Part shown: one piece after another, positions 18,236-27,605 of the stretch
How the letters are laid out: each line of letters begins with the position of its first letter
Position numbering within the stretch: the stretch's first letter is position 1
NCBI RefSeq assembly: GCF_024105635.1
Contig: NZ_WYDQ01000001.1
Location: 1,116,001 to 1,180,000, forward strand
From: Oceanicola sp. 502str15
GTDB lineage: Bacteria > Pseudomonadota > Alphaproteobacteria > Rhodobacterales > Rhodobacteraceae
DNA length: 64,000 nt
Direction of reading: 5' to 3'
Notes under the pieces: model-generated
The model's input: only the letters and a program-made list of their open reading frames with translations
Databases searched by the model: none
What the model was told of the DNA's origin: nothing
Program-made: the position numbers and the translations under genes

Positions 18236-18469
18236 CTATTCTTCACCCTCGTAGAGGCTGATGGGTTGGGCCGGCATGACGGTGGAGATCGCATGCTTGT
18301 AGACAAGCTGAGATTGTCCGTCGCGGCGCAGGAGGACGCAGAAGTTGTCGAACCAGGTAATCACGCCCTGAAGTTTCACCCCATTGATGAGGAAGATCGT
18401 CACCGGGACCTTTGTCTTCCGCACATGATTGAGAAATGCATCCTGCAAATTTTGTTTGTCACTGGCCAT
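18236..18469 (-). CDS. hfq: RNA chaperone Hfq
   Basis: The product has 77 residues. Hfq is a ring-forming Sm-like chaperone that pairs small RNAs with mRNAs; in Rhodobacter it was found as a regulator of nitrogen fixation genes (nrfA/hfq). The Sm1 motif ([21 protein letters not shown]) and Sm2 motif (YKHAIST) are intact. The C-terminal tail is short ([11 protein letters not shown]), as in other alphaproteobacteria. I chose the ATG at 18469 ([14 protein letters not shown]) over the in-frame one at 18508, because the former is the conserved N terminus. Its stop codon TAG overlaps a possible ATA initiator of hflX. Confidence 0.97.
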   Translation of the reverse strand: MASDKQNLQDAFLNHVRKTKVPVTIFLINGVKLQGVITWFDNFCVLLRRDGQSQLVYKHAISTVMPAQPISLYEGEE

Positions 18470-18627
18470 TTCAATTGCCTTGTTCTTGTCGTTGCTTCGG
18501 TCACGCACGTTACCGGAAGCCCTGCCTCGGACTTGGAGCCCCCGTCAACGTCAGCACTATGGAGGCTGAATCTGCAAGATTCCACCCCCCAAATTCAGGG
18601 AGTCCCCGGGGGTGTGGTGCGGCGGTG

Positions 18628-20157
18628 TCAGGCGCGCCAGAATTCGGGATTGAGCAGGGCAATCAGGGCCAGGGCCTCGACCCGGCCCAGCACCATTGCG
18701 CCGGCCAGAATGGCCTTTGCGGTGTCGCTGATCTGCACGTAGCTGATCGCCGCATCGCCCCCGACCTCGGCAAGTTGCCCGGCGGTGGAGAGGCCCGAAA
18801 GCGACAGGATCATGGACTGCTCGAAACTGAGCCCGGTGGCCGCCAACATGCCCGAAACGCCTGCCAGCGAGAGCGCGTAGAGCATGAAGAAGAGCCATGC
18901 GATATAGGCGCCCTGCCGCCGGATGTGCCGGCCGAAGGTGCCCCCGGCGCCGCTGACCGAATGGGGATGCACCAGCTTCTCGATCTCGCGGTGTCCGTGC
19001 TTGTAGAGCGCGTAGACCCGCAGCAGCTTGACCCCGCCCGCCGTGGTGGCCACGCCGCCGCCCACCAGCGCCAGCCCCATCAGCACCATGCCCGGCGTCT
19101 GCAGGCCCGACCATGTTTCGGTGCCACCCCACTCGCCACTGGTGAACCCGGTCGTCGTGAGGAAGCTCGCGACCGAGAACACAGCGCCCCAGAGCGCGCG
19201 CAGGGCCGCGCCGACATCGGCCACGTCATCGACCTCGAAGGCGCCGATCCAGTGCCGCAGGAACAGGGCGGAGGGCACGAGGATGATGCAATAGATCGCC
19301 ATGCGGGCTTCGATATCCTTGTAAACGGCGTTGACCCGATCAAGCCCCATGCCATAGCCCGGCGAGAAAGACTTGCGGCTGAAGGCGAAGACGAAGAAGC
19401 ACAGGATCAGGGCCTCGCCGACCATGCCCGACTGCGCCTCCGACAGCCCGCCAACCGGGGAGATCCCCGAGGTGGAAAGCACGCTCATGGCATGGCAAAT
19501 GGCGATCAGCGGGTCTTCGCCCGCGCCCACCAGCGCGATCCAGAGCACGCCGGTAAGGGCGATGTAGACAGGCCCCATCTGCAGAGAGAGCCTGAGGAGG
19601 CGCTCGCGCGGGTCTGTCTGCTTGTCGGCATCGAGCACCCGGTCACGCTTTGCGCCCGAGCCGGGGCGCGCCATGGAGGTGACTTCGAAGCCACCGAGGT
19701 TGAGCGGGGCCATGATGGCCGCCGCCGTGACCCAGATGAAGAGCCCGCCCATCCAGCCCACGGTGGCCCGCCACAGATGCAGCGTGTCACGCAGCCGCTC
19801 GGGCTCGAACAGGGTGGCCCCGGTTGTGGTGAGCGAGGAGACCATCTCGAACCACGCGTTGAAAAAGGAGGTGTTCTGCACCGCTTCGTAGAACGGCCAG
19901 GCGAGCATGAAGGGCAGCAGGCCATAGGCCGCGACCAGCGCTGTCAGGTGGCTGCGGGCGAGGCTGCGGGGCTTCATGTGGTAGGTGGCGACGCCGAGAA
20001 AGATGACCAGGGTCAGAAACAGGGTGCCGGCGTAAAAGAAACTGCGTGCCGAGAGCCAGTCGCGCACCGTGACCGCGTGGAACACCGGAAGGTACATCAT
20101 CAGCGCGCAGATCCCCATGAGGATCACGATCAGCGGCAGTTCCAGAACGCGGCGCAT
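18628..20157 (-). CDS. trkH: Potassium uptake protein TrkH
   Basis: The product is a 509-residue membrane subunit of the Trk/Ktr potassium uptake system, with repeated M1-P-M2 units. Filter-like segments such as SSLTTTGATLF and SFLTTTGFTS are visible. It translocates K+ under control of the cytoplasmic TrkA ring. trkA ends 13 bases upstream on the same strand, so the two form an operon. hfq follows 158 bases downstream. In Rhodobacterales the trk genes commonly sit between ntrYX and hfq, which matches this layout. Confidence 0.94.
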   Translation of the reverse strand: MRRVLELPLIVILMGICALMMYLPVFHAVTVRDWLSARSFFYAGTLFLTLVIFLGVATYHMKPRSLARSHLTALVAAYGLLPFMLAWPFYEAVQNTSFFNAWFEMVSSLTTTGATLFEPERLRDTLHLWRATVGWMGGLFIWVTAAAIMAPLNLGGFEVTSMARPGSGAKRDRVLDADKQTDPRERLLRLSLQMGPVYIALTGVLWIALVGAGEDPLIAICHAMSVLSTSGISPVGGLSEAQSGMVGEALILCFFVFAFSRKSFSPGYGMGLDRVNAVYKDIEARMAIYCIILVPSALFLRHWIGAFEVDDVADVGAALRALWGAVFSVASFLTTTGFTSGEWGGTETWSGLQTPGMVLMGLALVGGGVATTAGGVKLLRVYALYKHGHREIEKLVHPHSVSGAGGTFGRHIRRQGAYIAWLFFMLYALSLAGVSGMLAATGLSFEQSMILSLSGLSTAGQLAEVGGDAAISYVQISDTAKAILAGAMVLGRVEALALIALLNPEFWRA

Positions 20158-20170
20158 CAGCGGGCGGGGC

Positions 20171-21547
20171 TCAGAAGAAGTCGATGGAGACCTGCAACAG
20201 CCGCTCCACCTCCGGCACGTCGTCGGCCATGGCGAAGATGACGATGACGTCGCCTTCCTCGATCCGGGTTTCGGCGACCGGCTTGATGTACTTCTCGCCG
20301 CGCATCAACGCACCCACGCAGACCCCCTCGGGGAAGTCGATGTCGCGGATGCGCTGGCCCGAGAGCGGCGAGGTCGAGAGCACCTGTGCCTCGATCACCT
20401 CGGCCTCGGCATCGCCGATGGAATAGACCCCGCGGACACGGCCATGACGGATGTGGCGCAGGATCGAGCTGACGGTGGTGGCCCGCGGGTTGATGAACGC
20501 ATCGACGTGGAGCGGGTTCATCAGCGGCACGAGGGTTGGGTCGTTGACCAGACAGATCGCCATCGGGCAGCCATTGGCCTTTGCGCGCACGGCGGTCAGC
20601 AGGTTGACCTTGTCGTCATCGGTGACGCAGAGCACGGCGTCGGCCTTGTCGATGTTGGCCTCCATCAGCAGCTCGCGCGAGAGCCCGTCCCCGTGCAGCA
20701 CGATGGTGCGCTCGAGCGCATCGGCGGCACGTTCGGCAATGGGGCGCGAGCGCTCGATCACCTTGGCGCGGATCCGGTCGGTGCGCTTTTCGAGCGCCTG
20801 CGCCACGGCGAGGCCTACGTTGCCGCCGCCCACGATCACCACGCGCTCCTGCTTGCGCAGCACCTTGCCGAAGATCTCCATGGTGCGGGTGGTGTCGTCG
20901 GTGTTGGCACAGACATAGACCTGGTCGCCGGCAAAGAGCTGGTCGCCGGGGTTGGGCGCGAAGAGCTTGTTCTTGCGGCGCACGCCCACGACGATGGCGC
21001 GCAGGGTCGAGAACAGGTCGGTCAGCTGGCGCAGCGGCGTGTTGAGCACCGGGCAGTCGTCATCGAGGTGGATGCCGAGCAGTTGGGCCCGCCCGCCCAG
21101 AAACCGTTCGGTGTCGAAGGCGGCGGGCGCGGCAAGGCGTTGCAGCGCGGCCTCGGCCACCTCGCGCTCGGGCGAGATCACCACGTCGATCGGCATGTGA
21201 TCGCGGCGGTAGAGGTCGGAGTAGATCGCGGTGAGATAGCTCTGCGAGCGAAGGCGGGCGACTTTGCGGGGCACCGAAAACACCGAATGGGCCACCTGGC
21301 AGGTGACCATGTTGACCTCGTCGGAGTGGGTCGCGGCAATGATCATGTCGGCGTCGCGCGCGCCGGCCCGGTCGAGGATGTCGGGATAGCTGGCGTGGCC
21401 ATGGATGCCCTGCACGTCCAGCGAGTCGGTCGCACGGCGCACCAGTTCGGCGTTGTTGTCCACCACCGTCACGTCGTTGCGTTCGCCCGAGAGGTGCCGC
21501 GCGATCTGCCAACCGACCTGGCCCGCGCCGCAGATAATGACCTTCAT
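20171..21547 (-). CDS. trkA: Trk system potassium transporter TrkA
   Basis: The product is a 458-residue peripheral membrane protein that gates TrkH in response to nucleotides. It contains two Rossmann RCK-N domains, starting MKVIICGAGQVGWQIARHL and ERVVIVGGGNVGLAVAQAL (around residue 230), each followed by a TrkA-C domain. The ATG at 21547 was chosen over an upstream in-frame start at 21601 since it places the glycine-rich loop at the N terminus as in all TrkA proteins. It is co-transcribed with trkH; the CHAP lipoprotein gene lies 162 bases upstream. Confidence 0.95.
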   Translation of the reverse strand: MKVIICGAGQVGWQIARHLSGERNDVTVVDNNAELVRRATDSLDVQGIHGHASYPDILDRAGARDADMIIAATHSDEVNMVTCQVAHSVFSVPRKVARLRSQSYLTAIYSDLYRRDHMPIDVVISPEREVAEAALQRLAAPAAFDTERFLGGRAQLLGIHLDDDCPVLNTPLRQLTDLFSTLRAIVVGVRRKNKLFAPNPGDQLFAGDQVYVCANTDDTTRTMEIFGKVLRKQERVVIVGGGNVGLAVAQALEKRTDRIRAKVIERSRPIAERAADALERTIVLHGDGLSRELLMEANIDKADAVLCVTDDDKVNLLTAVRAKANGCPMAICLVNDPTLVPLMNPLHVDAFINPRATTVSSILRHIRHGRVRGVYSIGDAEAEVIEAQVLSTSPLSGQRIRDIDFPEGVCVGALMRGEKYIKPVAETRIEEGDVIVIFAMADDVPEVERLLQVSIDFF

Positions 21548-21709
21548 GGCTCTTTGTGCCCTCCGGGGCCTGCCGCTTCTCTTCGATGCCTTGCTTGGCA
21601 TGGGGCTCTGGCCGGGTCAACGGGCGCAATGGGCCCGTGCCCCCTGCCCTTCAAAGCACAAAGCCGCCCGGGAGGACGGCTTGGCTTTGTTGCGCGGGGC
21701 GTGAGCGGA

Positions 21710-22282
21710 TCAGATCGCGCTCGACACCTGCACCGGGTAGATGAACCCGTCGATCGGGTAGGCGCGCCCATAGGCGTTGGGCTGGCTCTGCACCTTGACC
21801 GAAGACCAGTCGTTCTGCTCGGAGATGTCGATCACCGACATGCCGAGAGAGATCTGGTTGCGTTTCCAGTTGGCGTGGTTGATCTCGATTTCGCGATCCG
21901 AGATCACCTTGGACACCACGGCCACATGGCCCATCGGCAGCTTGCGGGTGCCGGAAAACGCCATCACGGCGCCAACCTGCGGGGTCCGGCCCCGGGCGTA
22001 GGTGCCATGGGCGCTGCCCCACCAGGTGTTTGCGTTGCCGCGGATCTCGACACCGCTCGCGTTGCGGGCGAAGGGAACACACCAGACGCGAGCCCCGCGC
22101 GCACGAAGGCTGCGGGCCTCCGAGATGGCGTGGTCGAGCAGCCCGGGCTTGAGCTGCGGTGCGGTCATGGTGGAGAAGGTCTCGGTGGTGCGCTGTGCGC
22201 CGCAGGCGGCGGTCAGAAGCAGCGCGGCGCAAAGCATCGGAAGTCGCAGGGCTTTTGCCCGTTTCAGTGTCCCCAGCCTCAT
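21710..22282 (-). CDS. CHAP-domain lipoprotein (putative peptidoglycan amidase/endopeptidase)
   Basis: The product is a 190-residue protein with a lipoprotein signal (LLLTAAC, lipidated Cys27) and a CHAP (NlpC/P60-like) domain. The probable catalytic residues are Cys68 (RVWCVPFARNAS), His119 (MGHVAVVSK) and a polar residue in EINHANW (131-139). CHAP enzymes cut peptide cross-links or the amide bond of murein. Residues WWGSAHGTYARG and PQVGAVMAFSG are typical of the short alphaproteobacterial form. It lies between ntrX and trkA on the same strand but is separated by about 160 bases on each side, so it may have its own promoter. Confidence 0.85.
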   Translation of the reverse strand: MRLGTLKRAKALRLPMLCAALLLTAACGAQRTTETFSTMTAPQLKPGLLDHAISEARSLRARGARVWCVPFARNASGVEIRGNANTWWGSAHGTYARGRTPQVGAVMAFSGTRKLPMGHVAVVSKVISDREIEINHANWKRNQISLGMSVIDISEQNDWSSVKVQSQPNAYGRAYPIDGFIYPVQVSSAI

Positions 22283-22381
22283 CGGTCCCTCAGATTTTGT
22301 TTTTGCTTGAGAGTTTGTTCACCGAATTAGGAACAATTTTCAAGTTCGCGTGTTAACTGTATCGGGCTTACACACGGAAAC

Positions 22382-22421
22382 TGGCGAAAATCCGCCACTT
22401 ATCCCCCTCCGAACGGGGGAT
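22382..22421 (-). terminator. Tandem hairpins downstream of ntrX
   Basis: Two perfect stems follow the ntrX stop on the minus strand: ATCCCCC/GGGGGAT (22401-22407 with 22415-22421) and TGGCG/CGCCA (22382-22386 with 22393-22397). There is no clear T-tract, so termination or RNA 3'-end protection is only inferred. Confidence 0.4.
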
Positions 22422-22450
22422 GAGGGCCGTGGACTGGCGTTTTTTAAGGC

Positions 22451-23857
22451 CTATTCGGCGGCCTGGCTCTCTATATGGGCAATCCGTGCACCGGCCTTGG
22501 TGGAGGTGACGACGCCGAGCGACTTCAGCTTGCGGTGCAAGGCGGAGCGCTCCATGCCCACGAAGGTTGCGGTGCGCGAGATGTTTCCGCCGAAACGGTT
22601 GATCTGGGTCAGCAGATACTCGCGCTCGAACAGCTCGCGCGCCTCCCGCAGCGGAAGGGTCGCCAGACCGCCGGACAGCACCACCCGGCCCTCGTCATCA
22701 TCGGGCGCTTCGCCGCCATGCAGCTCGCGCGCGTCGATCGGATCGGTGGTTTCCCCAAGGATCAGGGCGCGTTCGATGATGTTCTTGAGCTGGCGGACGT
22801 TGCCCGGCAGATGCATGGTCTGGAGCAGCGCCTCGGCTTCTTCGGAGAGCTCGCGGGCCGAAAGGCCCTGCCCCGCATTGGCCTCAGCGATGAAATGGCG
22901 GGCCAGTTCGGGAATGTCCTCGCGCCGCTCTTCCAGCCCCGGCACCCGGATCGGCACCACGTTCAGCCGGTGATAGAGCTCCTCGCGAAAGGTGCCGCGG
23001 GCGATTTCGGCCTCGAGGTCGCGGTTGGTCGAAGAGACGACCCGCAGGTCGACGCGCACCTTGTCGGAGCCGCCAACCCTTTGAAATTGTTGATCAACCA
23101 GCACGCGCAGGATCTTGCTCTGGGTGCCAAGGGGCATGTCGGCGATCTCGTCGAAATAGAGCACACCGCCGTGGGCCTCTTCCAGCAGGCCCGGCTCCAC
23201 GCCGCGGGCATCGCTTTCGCGGCCGAAGAGCACCTCTTCCATCCGGTCCGGCTCGATCGAGGCGGAATTGACCGAGATGAAGGGGGCCGAAGCGCGGGAG
23301 GAATTGGCGTGGATGTAGCGCGCGGCCACCTCCTTGCCCGCCCCGGCGGGACCGGTGAGCATGACCCGGCCATTGGACTTTGTGACCTTGTCGAGCTGGC
23401 TCTTCAGGGCCTTGAAGGCCGTCGAGCTGCCGACCATATCGGTGACCGACACTTCCTTGCGGCGCAACTGGCTGTTTTCGCGGCGCAGGCGAGAGGTTTC
23501 CATCGCGCGGCGGATCACCACCATCAACTGGTCGATGTTGAAGGGCTTCTCGATGAAGTCGTAGGCACCCTGCTTGATCGCCGCCACGGCGATTTCGATG
23601 TTGCCGTGGCCCGAGATGATGACCACCGGGATATCGGGGTTGTCGCGCTTGGTGGCCTTTAGGATGTCGATGCCGTCCATCCGGCTGTCCTTGAGCCAGA
23701 TGTCGAGGATCATCAGGGCCGGCGGCGCCTCGTTGATTGCCGCCATGCAGTCATCGGAATTGCCCGCGAGGCGGGTCTGGAACCCCTCGTCGCGGAGGAT
23801 GTCGCCCACCAATTCGCGAATGTCACGCTCGTCGTCTACAATCAGAATATCGGTCAT
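22451..23857 (-). CDS. ntrX: Response regulator NtrX (AAA+ domain without GAFTGA)
   Basis: The product has 468 residues. The receiver domain has phospho-acceptor Asp52 (LDIWLKDSRMDG) and the AAA+ domain has Walker A GPAGAGKE (169-176) and Walker B VLYFDEIAD. A Fis-type HTH lies at the C terminus (SRTATFVGMERSALHRKLKSLG). The usual LFGHEKGAFTGA loop that contacts sigma-54 is replaced by LFGRESDARGVEPGL (210-224), so it probably works without sigma-54. NtrX with NtrY responds to nitrogen and redox/oxygen state in alphaproteobacteria and has been linked to respiratory enzymes and cell envelope. ntrY precedes it by 23 bases. The in-frame ATG at 23884 is less likely than MTDILIVDDE at 23857. Confidence 0.93.
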   Translation of the reverse strand: MTDILIVDDERDIRELVGDILRDEGFQTRLAGNSDDCMAAINEAPPALMILDIWLKDSRMDGIDILKATKRDNPDIPVVIISGHGNIEIAVAAIKQGAYDFIEKPFNIDQLMVVIRRAMETSRLRRENSQLRRKEVSVTDMVGSSTAFKALKSQLDKVTKSNGRVMLTGPAGAGKEVAARYIHANSSRASAPFISVNSASIEPDRMEEVLFGRESDARGVEPGLLEEAHGGVLYFDEIADMPLGTQSKILRVLVDQQFQRVGGSDKVRVDLRVVSSTNRDLEAEIARGTFREELYHRLNVVPIRVPGLEERREDIPELARHFIAEANAGQGLSARELSEEAEALLQTMHLPGNVRQLKNIIERALILGETTDPIDARELHGGEAPDDDEGRVVLSGGLATLPLREARELFEREYLLTQINRFGGNISRTATFVGMERSALHRKLKSLGVVTSTKAGARIAHIESQAAE

Positions 23858-23880
23858 CTCTGCTCTTCCTTCCTCTCTTT

Positions 23881-26166
23881 TCATTCGGCGGCTGCACTGA
23901 TCTCGACGCTGCGCGGAAGCCGCACCACGGCGAGGGCGCCGCGGTGCGCCCCTTCCGTGAACGGCTCGGCATCGTTGAGCTCAAGGCTGCCGCCATGTTC
24001 CTCGATGATTTTCTTCACGATGGGCAGGCCGAGGCCGGTGCCCTTCTCTCTTGTTGTCACATAGGGCTCGAACAGGCGGTCGCGGTCTTCGGGCAGGCCG
24101 ATGCCATTGTCGGCCACTTCGACCACCGCCTCGGAGCCTTCGGTATAGAGCTGCACCCGCACCTCGGGTGAATGGCCTTCAGGGGCTCCTTTTTCCTGAA
24201 GGCTTTCAATCGCTTCGCCCGCGTTCTTGATGAGGTTGATGAGCGCCTGGCTCACCATGGTCTCATCAAGCTCGGCCACCACGCCACCGGTGCTGTCGTC
24301 GAACTTGATGGCCTCGCCCATGTGTTCGCGTTGCAACAGCACCGCGTCGCGCAGCACGGTCGAGAGGTCGACGGGCTTGCGGTCGGGTTCGGGCATGCGG
24401 GCGAATTTGGAGAACTCGTCGACGATGCGGCGCAGGTCGCCGGTCTGGCGGACGATGACGCCGGTGAGCTGCTCGAGGCTTTCGGCTTCATCAGCGACCA
24501 TGGGCGAGAACTTGCGGCGGATGCGCTCGGCGGACAGCTGGATCGGGGTCAGCGGGTTCTTGATTTCATGGGCGATGCGGCGGGCCACGTCGCCCCAGGC
24601 GGCCATGCGCTGCGCGGTCACCAGTTCGGACACGTCATCGAAGGCCACCACGTAGCCCTCGACCTCGCCGTTCTCGCCACGCCGCCGCGCCATGCGCACC
24701 AGCAGGGTTTCGAGCTTGCCCTTGCGGTTGAGGCGGATCTCTTCGCGGGTCACTTCCTTTTCGCCGGTGCGCAGCCGCTCCAGCAGCCCGGCGAACTCCG
24801 GCACGACCTGCCCCACGGCGACATGCGGGTCGGCCTCGGATTCCAGATCCAGCAGGGTCAGGGCGGAGCGGTTCATGAACTCGATCTGCCCTGCCGGGTC
24901 GAGCCCGATGACGCCGGCGGTGACCGAGGACAGCACCTGCTCGAACAGGCGGCGGCGCTCCTCGATACGGGCGGAGTTATCGAGCAGGCGGTCGCGCTGG
25001 CCCTTCAGGTGGCGGGTCATCTGGTTGAAGATGCGGCCGAGCATGGCGATTTCGTCGTCGCCGGATTCCTCGATGACGCGAACGTCGAAATCCCCCTCGC
25101 CCACCCGTTGCGCCGCCCCGGTCAGACGCCCCACGGGACGGCTGAGGCGCTCGGCGAACCACAGGCCGAGCCAGACAGATGCGAGGATGAGGATGAGGGC
25201 AAACCCCAGATATATAACGCCAAATTCGAACAGCCTGCGCCCGCGCTCCTGTTCGAGCTGGTTGTAGACGGTCACGGTTTCTTCGGTGTCATCCAGCAGA
25301 CCGAGCAGCTGGCCGTCGACATCGCGGGAGACGTAGAGGTAGCGGTCGGGGAAGGCGTTGAGGCGCAGGAGGGCGCGGAATTCGCCGTTCTCCCAGTCTT
25401 CGATGATGACGGTTTCGCCCTCGCGGGCGGAGTCGAGCTGGGCCTCGGTCGGCTTCTCGAAATCAAAGAGGTAGCTGCGCTCGCCCCGGGCGCGGATTTC
25501 GCCGGTGCCGTCGATCACGAAGGCCTCGCGGAGCCCGCGCTGCACCTGGGCCTGCCCCTGCCCCAGCACCTGTCGGATCTGCCCGTCGCTCACGGCCCCG
25601 CGGGCGGCGCGGGCGACGTTGAGGTAGCCTGCGAGCACCACGGCATCCTGCTCGAGATCGTGGCGATGCTCGCCCTTGTAGGCCTGCGCGGCCTCCAGCG
25701 AGGCGCCGACGACTTCGCGCACCCGGTCGGAAAACCAGCTTTCAAGCCCGAGGTTGATGGTGAGGCCGGCAAAGACCGCCACGAGAATGGTGGGCACGGC
25801 GGCGATCAGGGCGAAGACGCCGGTGAGGCGGAGGTGCAGCCGGGAGCCGGCCGACTTGCGGCGACGGGCGGCGACCAGCTTGGCGACCTGCCAGAGCACG
25901 AGGGCGGCGACGATGAGGACGTAGACGATATCGGCCAGCAGAATCGCCCGCAGCGCAGGCGAGTTGGCGCCCTGCCCGAAGGGGCCGAGAGTCAGGTACG
26001 TGCCGATTGCCAGCGCCGGGCCGAGAACCACCAGCGCAAGCGTCGCCGCATTGCGCAAGCGACGCAATCTGCGCAGTTTTATCAGGCGTTCCCACCCAAA
26101 CGCTCGTGCGGAGGAGCCCACCGCTAGCCTCACATATCTTGTGCCCCCGAAGGGACATACCGCCAT
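23881..26166 (-). CDS. ntrY: Sensor histidine kinase NtrY
   Basis: The product is a 761-residue membrane sensor. Two N-terminal hydrophobic segments (about 40-60 and 75-95) and further ones near 120-145 and 315-340 flank a periplasmic part; HAMP (around 340-395), PAS (around 410-500) and kinase domains follow. The phosphorylated His is His533 ([15 protein letters not shown]), with N and G boxes NLIKNAGEAI, DNGIGLP and GTGLGLP. It phosphorylates NtrX. The exact start is uncertain: the ATG at 26166 gives MAVCPFGGTRYV, and an internal start near the first helix is possible. It lies 55 bases behind ntrC on the same strand. Confidence 0.93.
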   Translation of the reverse strand: MAVCPFGGTRYVRLAVGSSARAFGWERLIKLRRLRRLRNAATLALVVLGPALAIGTYLTLGPFGQGANSPALRAILLADIVYVLIVAALVLWQVAKLVAARRRKSAGSRLHLRLTGVFALIAAVPTILVAVFAGLTINLGLESWFSDRVREVVGASLEAAQAYKGEHRHDLEQDAVVLAGYLNVARAARGAVSDGQIRQVLGQGQAQVQRGLREAFVIDGTGEIRARGERSYLFDFEKPTEAQLDSAREGETVIIEDWENGEFRALLRLNAFPDRYLYVSRDVDGQLLGLLDDTEETVTVYNQLEQERGRRLFEFGVIYLGFALILILASVWLGLWFAERLSRPVGRLTGAAQRVGEGDFDVRVIEESGDDEIAMLGRIFNQMTRHLKGQRDRLLDNSARIEERRRLFEQVLSSVTAGVIGLDPAGQIEFMNRSALTLLDLESEADPHVAVGQVVPEFAGLLERLRTGEKEVTREEIRLNRKGKLETLLVRMARRRGENGEVEGYVVAFDDVSELVTAQRMAAWGDVARRIAHEIKNPLTPIQLSAERIRRKFSPMVADEAESLEQLTGVIVRQTGDLRRIVDEFSKFARMPEPDRKPVDLSTVLRDAVLLQREHMGEAIKFDDSTGGVVAELDETMVSQALINLIKNAGEAIESLQEKGAPEGHSPEVRVQLYTEGSEAVVEVADNGIGLPEDRDRLFEPYVTTREKGTGLGLPIVKKIIEEHGGSLELNDAEPFTEGAHRGALAVVRLPRSVEISAAAE

Positions 26167-26221
26167 ATTCCGTGATCTTCCCGAGGGCCTGAGACCCTTG
26201 TGCCACGGCTATGTTGCCCTT

Positions 26222-27592
26222 TTACATCAATTTGCGGCGGCGTGTCACCTGAATATCGAGGTCATTTATCTTCTTGCGGAGGGTATTTCTGTTGATGCCC
26301 AGCAAATCGGCACATTTGGCCTGATTTCCCCCTGTCGCATCCAGAGCGATCTCGATCAGGGGCAGTTCGACCTCCTTGAGGATGCGGGTGTAGAGGCCCG
26401 GCGGGGGCAGCGCGCCGCCGTGCAGGTCGAAGTAGCGGCGCAGGTGCTTGGCGACGGAGGAGGAGAGCTTTTCGCCATCGCCGCCGCCCACCAGAGGCTC
26501 GATTTCGGGCTGGGAGGAGAGCACGGCTTCAACGTCGGCCAGGCCGATCTGCTCCTCGGTGGCGGTGACCACGAGGCGGCGAATGGTGTTTTCGAGCTGG
26601 CGCACATTGCCCGGCCAGCTGTAGGCCCGCACGAGGTCCATGGCCTGCGGGGCGATGCGACGGGGCGCGCTGCCCTGCTCGGAGCGGGCGAGGAAGTGCT
26701 CGGCCAGCAGCGGAATGTCGTCGACCCGCTCGCGCAGGGCGGGCACGTTGATGGTGACGCCGCCGAGACGGTAGAACAGATCCTGCCGGAAGCCGCCGTT
26801 TTCCATCCGGTCCATCAGGTTGCCCTGCGAGGTGCTCATGACCCGGGGGGCGGTGTCGCCAAAGGCATCGAGCATCCGCACGATGCGGCCCTGGGCCTCG
26901 TCATCGAGGTCGGCGATCTCGTCGAAGAGAAGCGAGCCACCACGGGCGCGGGCCACCACCTGCGCCGGGCCGTCGGCGCCTTGCAGATCAGCGGGCGAGA
27001 CCACCACGAACGGCAGGGAGCGACGGTCGGAAAAGTCGTGAATTGCTCGCGCAATCAAGGACTTGCCGGTTCCGCTCTCGCCAGTGATCAGCACCGGGAG
27101 ATCGGTGTTCATGACCTTGGCGACCAGCCGATAGAGCCCCTGCATCTGGGGTGTGCGGCCCACCAGCGGCAGGTCGCTGTCGGTTTGGGGCACATCGTGG
27201 GCTTCGCTCTTCTGCGAGGCGAGGCGCCGCTTGCTTTCGAGCGCCCGCGAGGCGCGCTTCATCAGGTCGGGCAGGTCGAAGGGCTTGGGAAGGTAGTCGT
27301 AGGCCTCGGCCTCGGCTGCCTGGATGGCCGTCATGATGGTGTTTTGCGCCGAGATCACGATGACCGGAAGACCGGGCCGCTCAGCGGATATTTTTGGCAA
27401 TGTTTCCAGCCCGTTGCCGTCAGGCATGACCACGTCGGAAATGACCAGGTCGCCCTTGCCCTCCTCGACCCAGCGCATCAGCGTGACCAGCGAAGACGTG
27501 GCATGAACCCGGCACCCGGCGCGGGTGAGCGCCTGGGTGAGCACCGTGCGTATCGTGCGGTCGTCGTCTGCGACCAGTACCGTTCCGTCCAT
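26222..27592 (-). CDS. ntrC: Nitrogen regulator NtrC (sigma-54-independent type)
   Basis: The product is a 456-residue response regulator. The receiver domain has Asp53 ([11 protein letters not shown]), the AAA+ domain has Walker A GESGTGKS (171-178) and Walker B LLFDEI (221-226), and a Fis-type HTH ends the protein ([21 protein letters not shown]). Between Walker A and B the whole segment that should contain ELFGHEKGAFTGA is missing (about residues 197-219 read straight through [18 protein letters not shown]), as in R. capsulatus NtrC, which activates sigma-70 promoters. It controls nitrogen assimilation genes when phosphorylated by NtrB. ntrB ends 13 bases upstream. Confidence 0.95.
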   Translation of the reverse strand: MDGTVLVADDDRTIRTVLTQALTRAGCRVHATSSLVTLMRWVEEGKGDLVISDVVMPDGNGLETLPKISAERPGLPVIVISAQNTIMTAIQAAEAEAYDYLPKPFDLPDLMKRASRALESKRRLASQKSEAHDVPQTDSDLPLVGRTPQMQGLYRLVAKVMNTDLPVLITGESGTGKSLIARAIHDFSDRRSLPFVVVSPADLQGADGPAQVVARARGGSLLFDEIADLDDEAQGRIVRMLDAFGDTAPRVMSTSQGNLMDRMENGGFRQDLFYRLGGVTINVPALRERVDDIPLLAEHFLARSEQGSAPRRIAPQAMDLVRAYSWPGNVRQLENTIRRLVVTATEEQIGLADVEAVLSSQPEIEPLVGGGDGEKLSSSVAKHLRRYFDLHGGALPPPGLYTRILKEVELPLIEIALDATGGNQAKCADLLGINRNTLRKKINDLDIQVTRRRKLM

Positions 27593-27605
27593 CGGCCCTT
27601 GCTCC

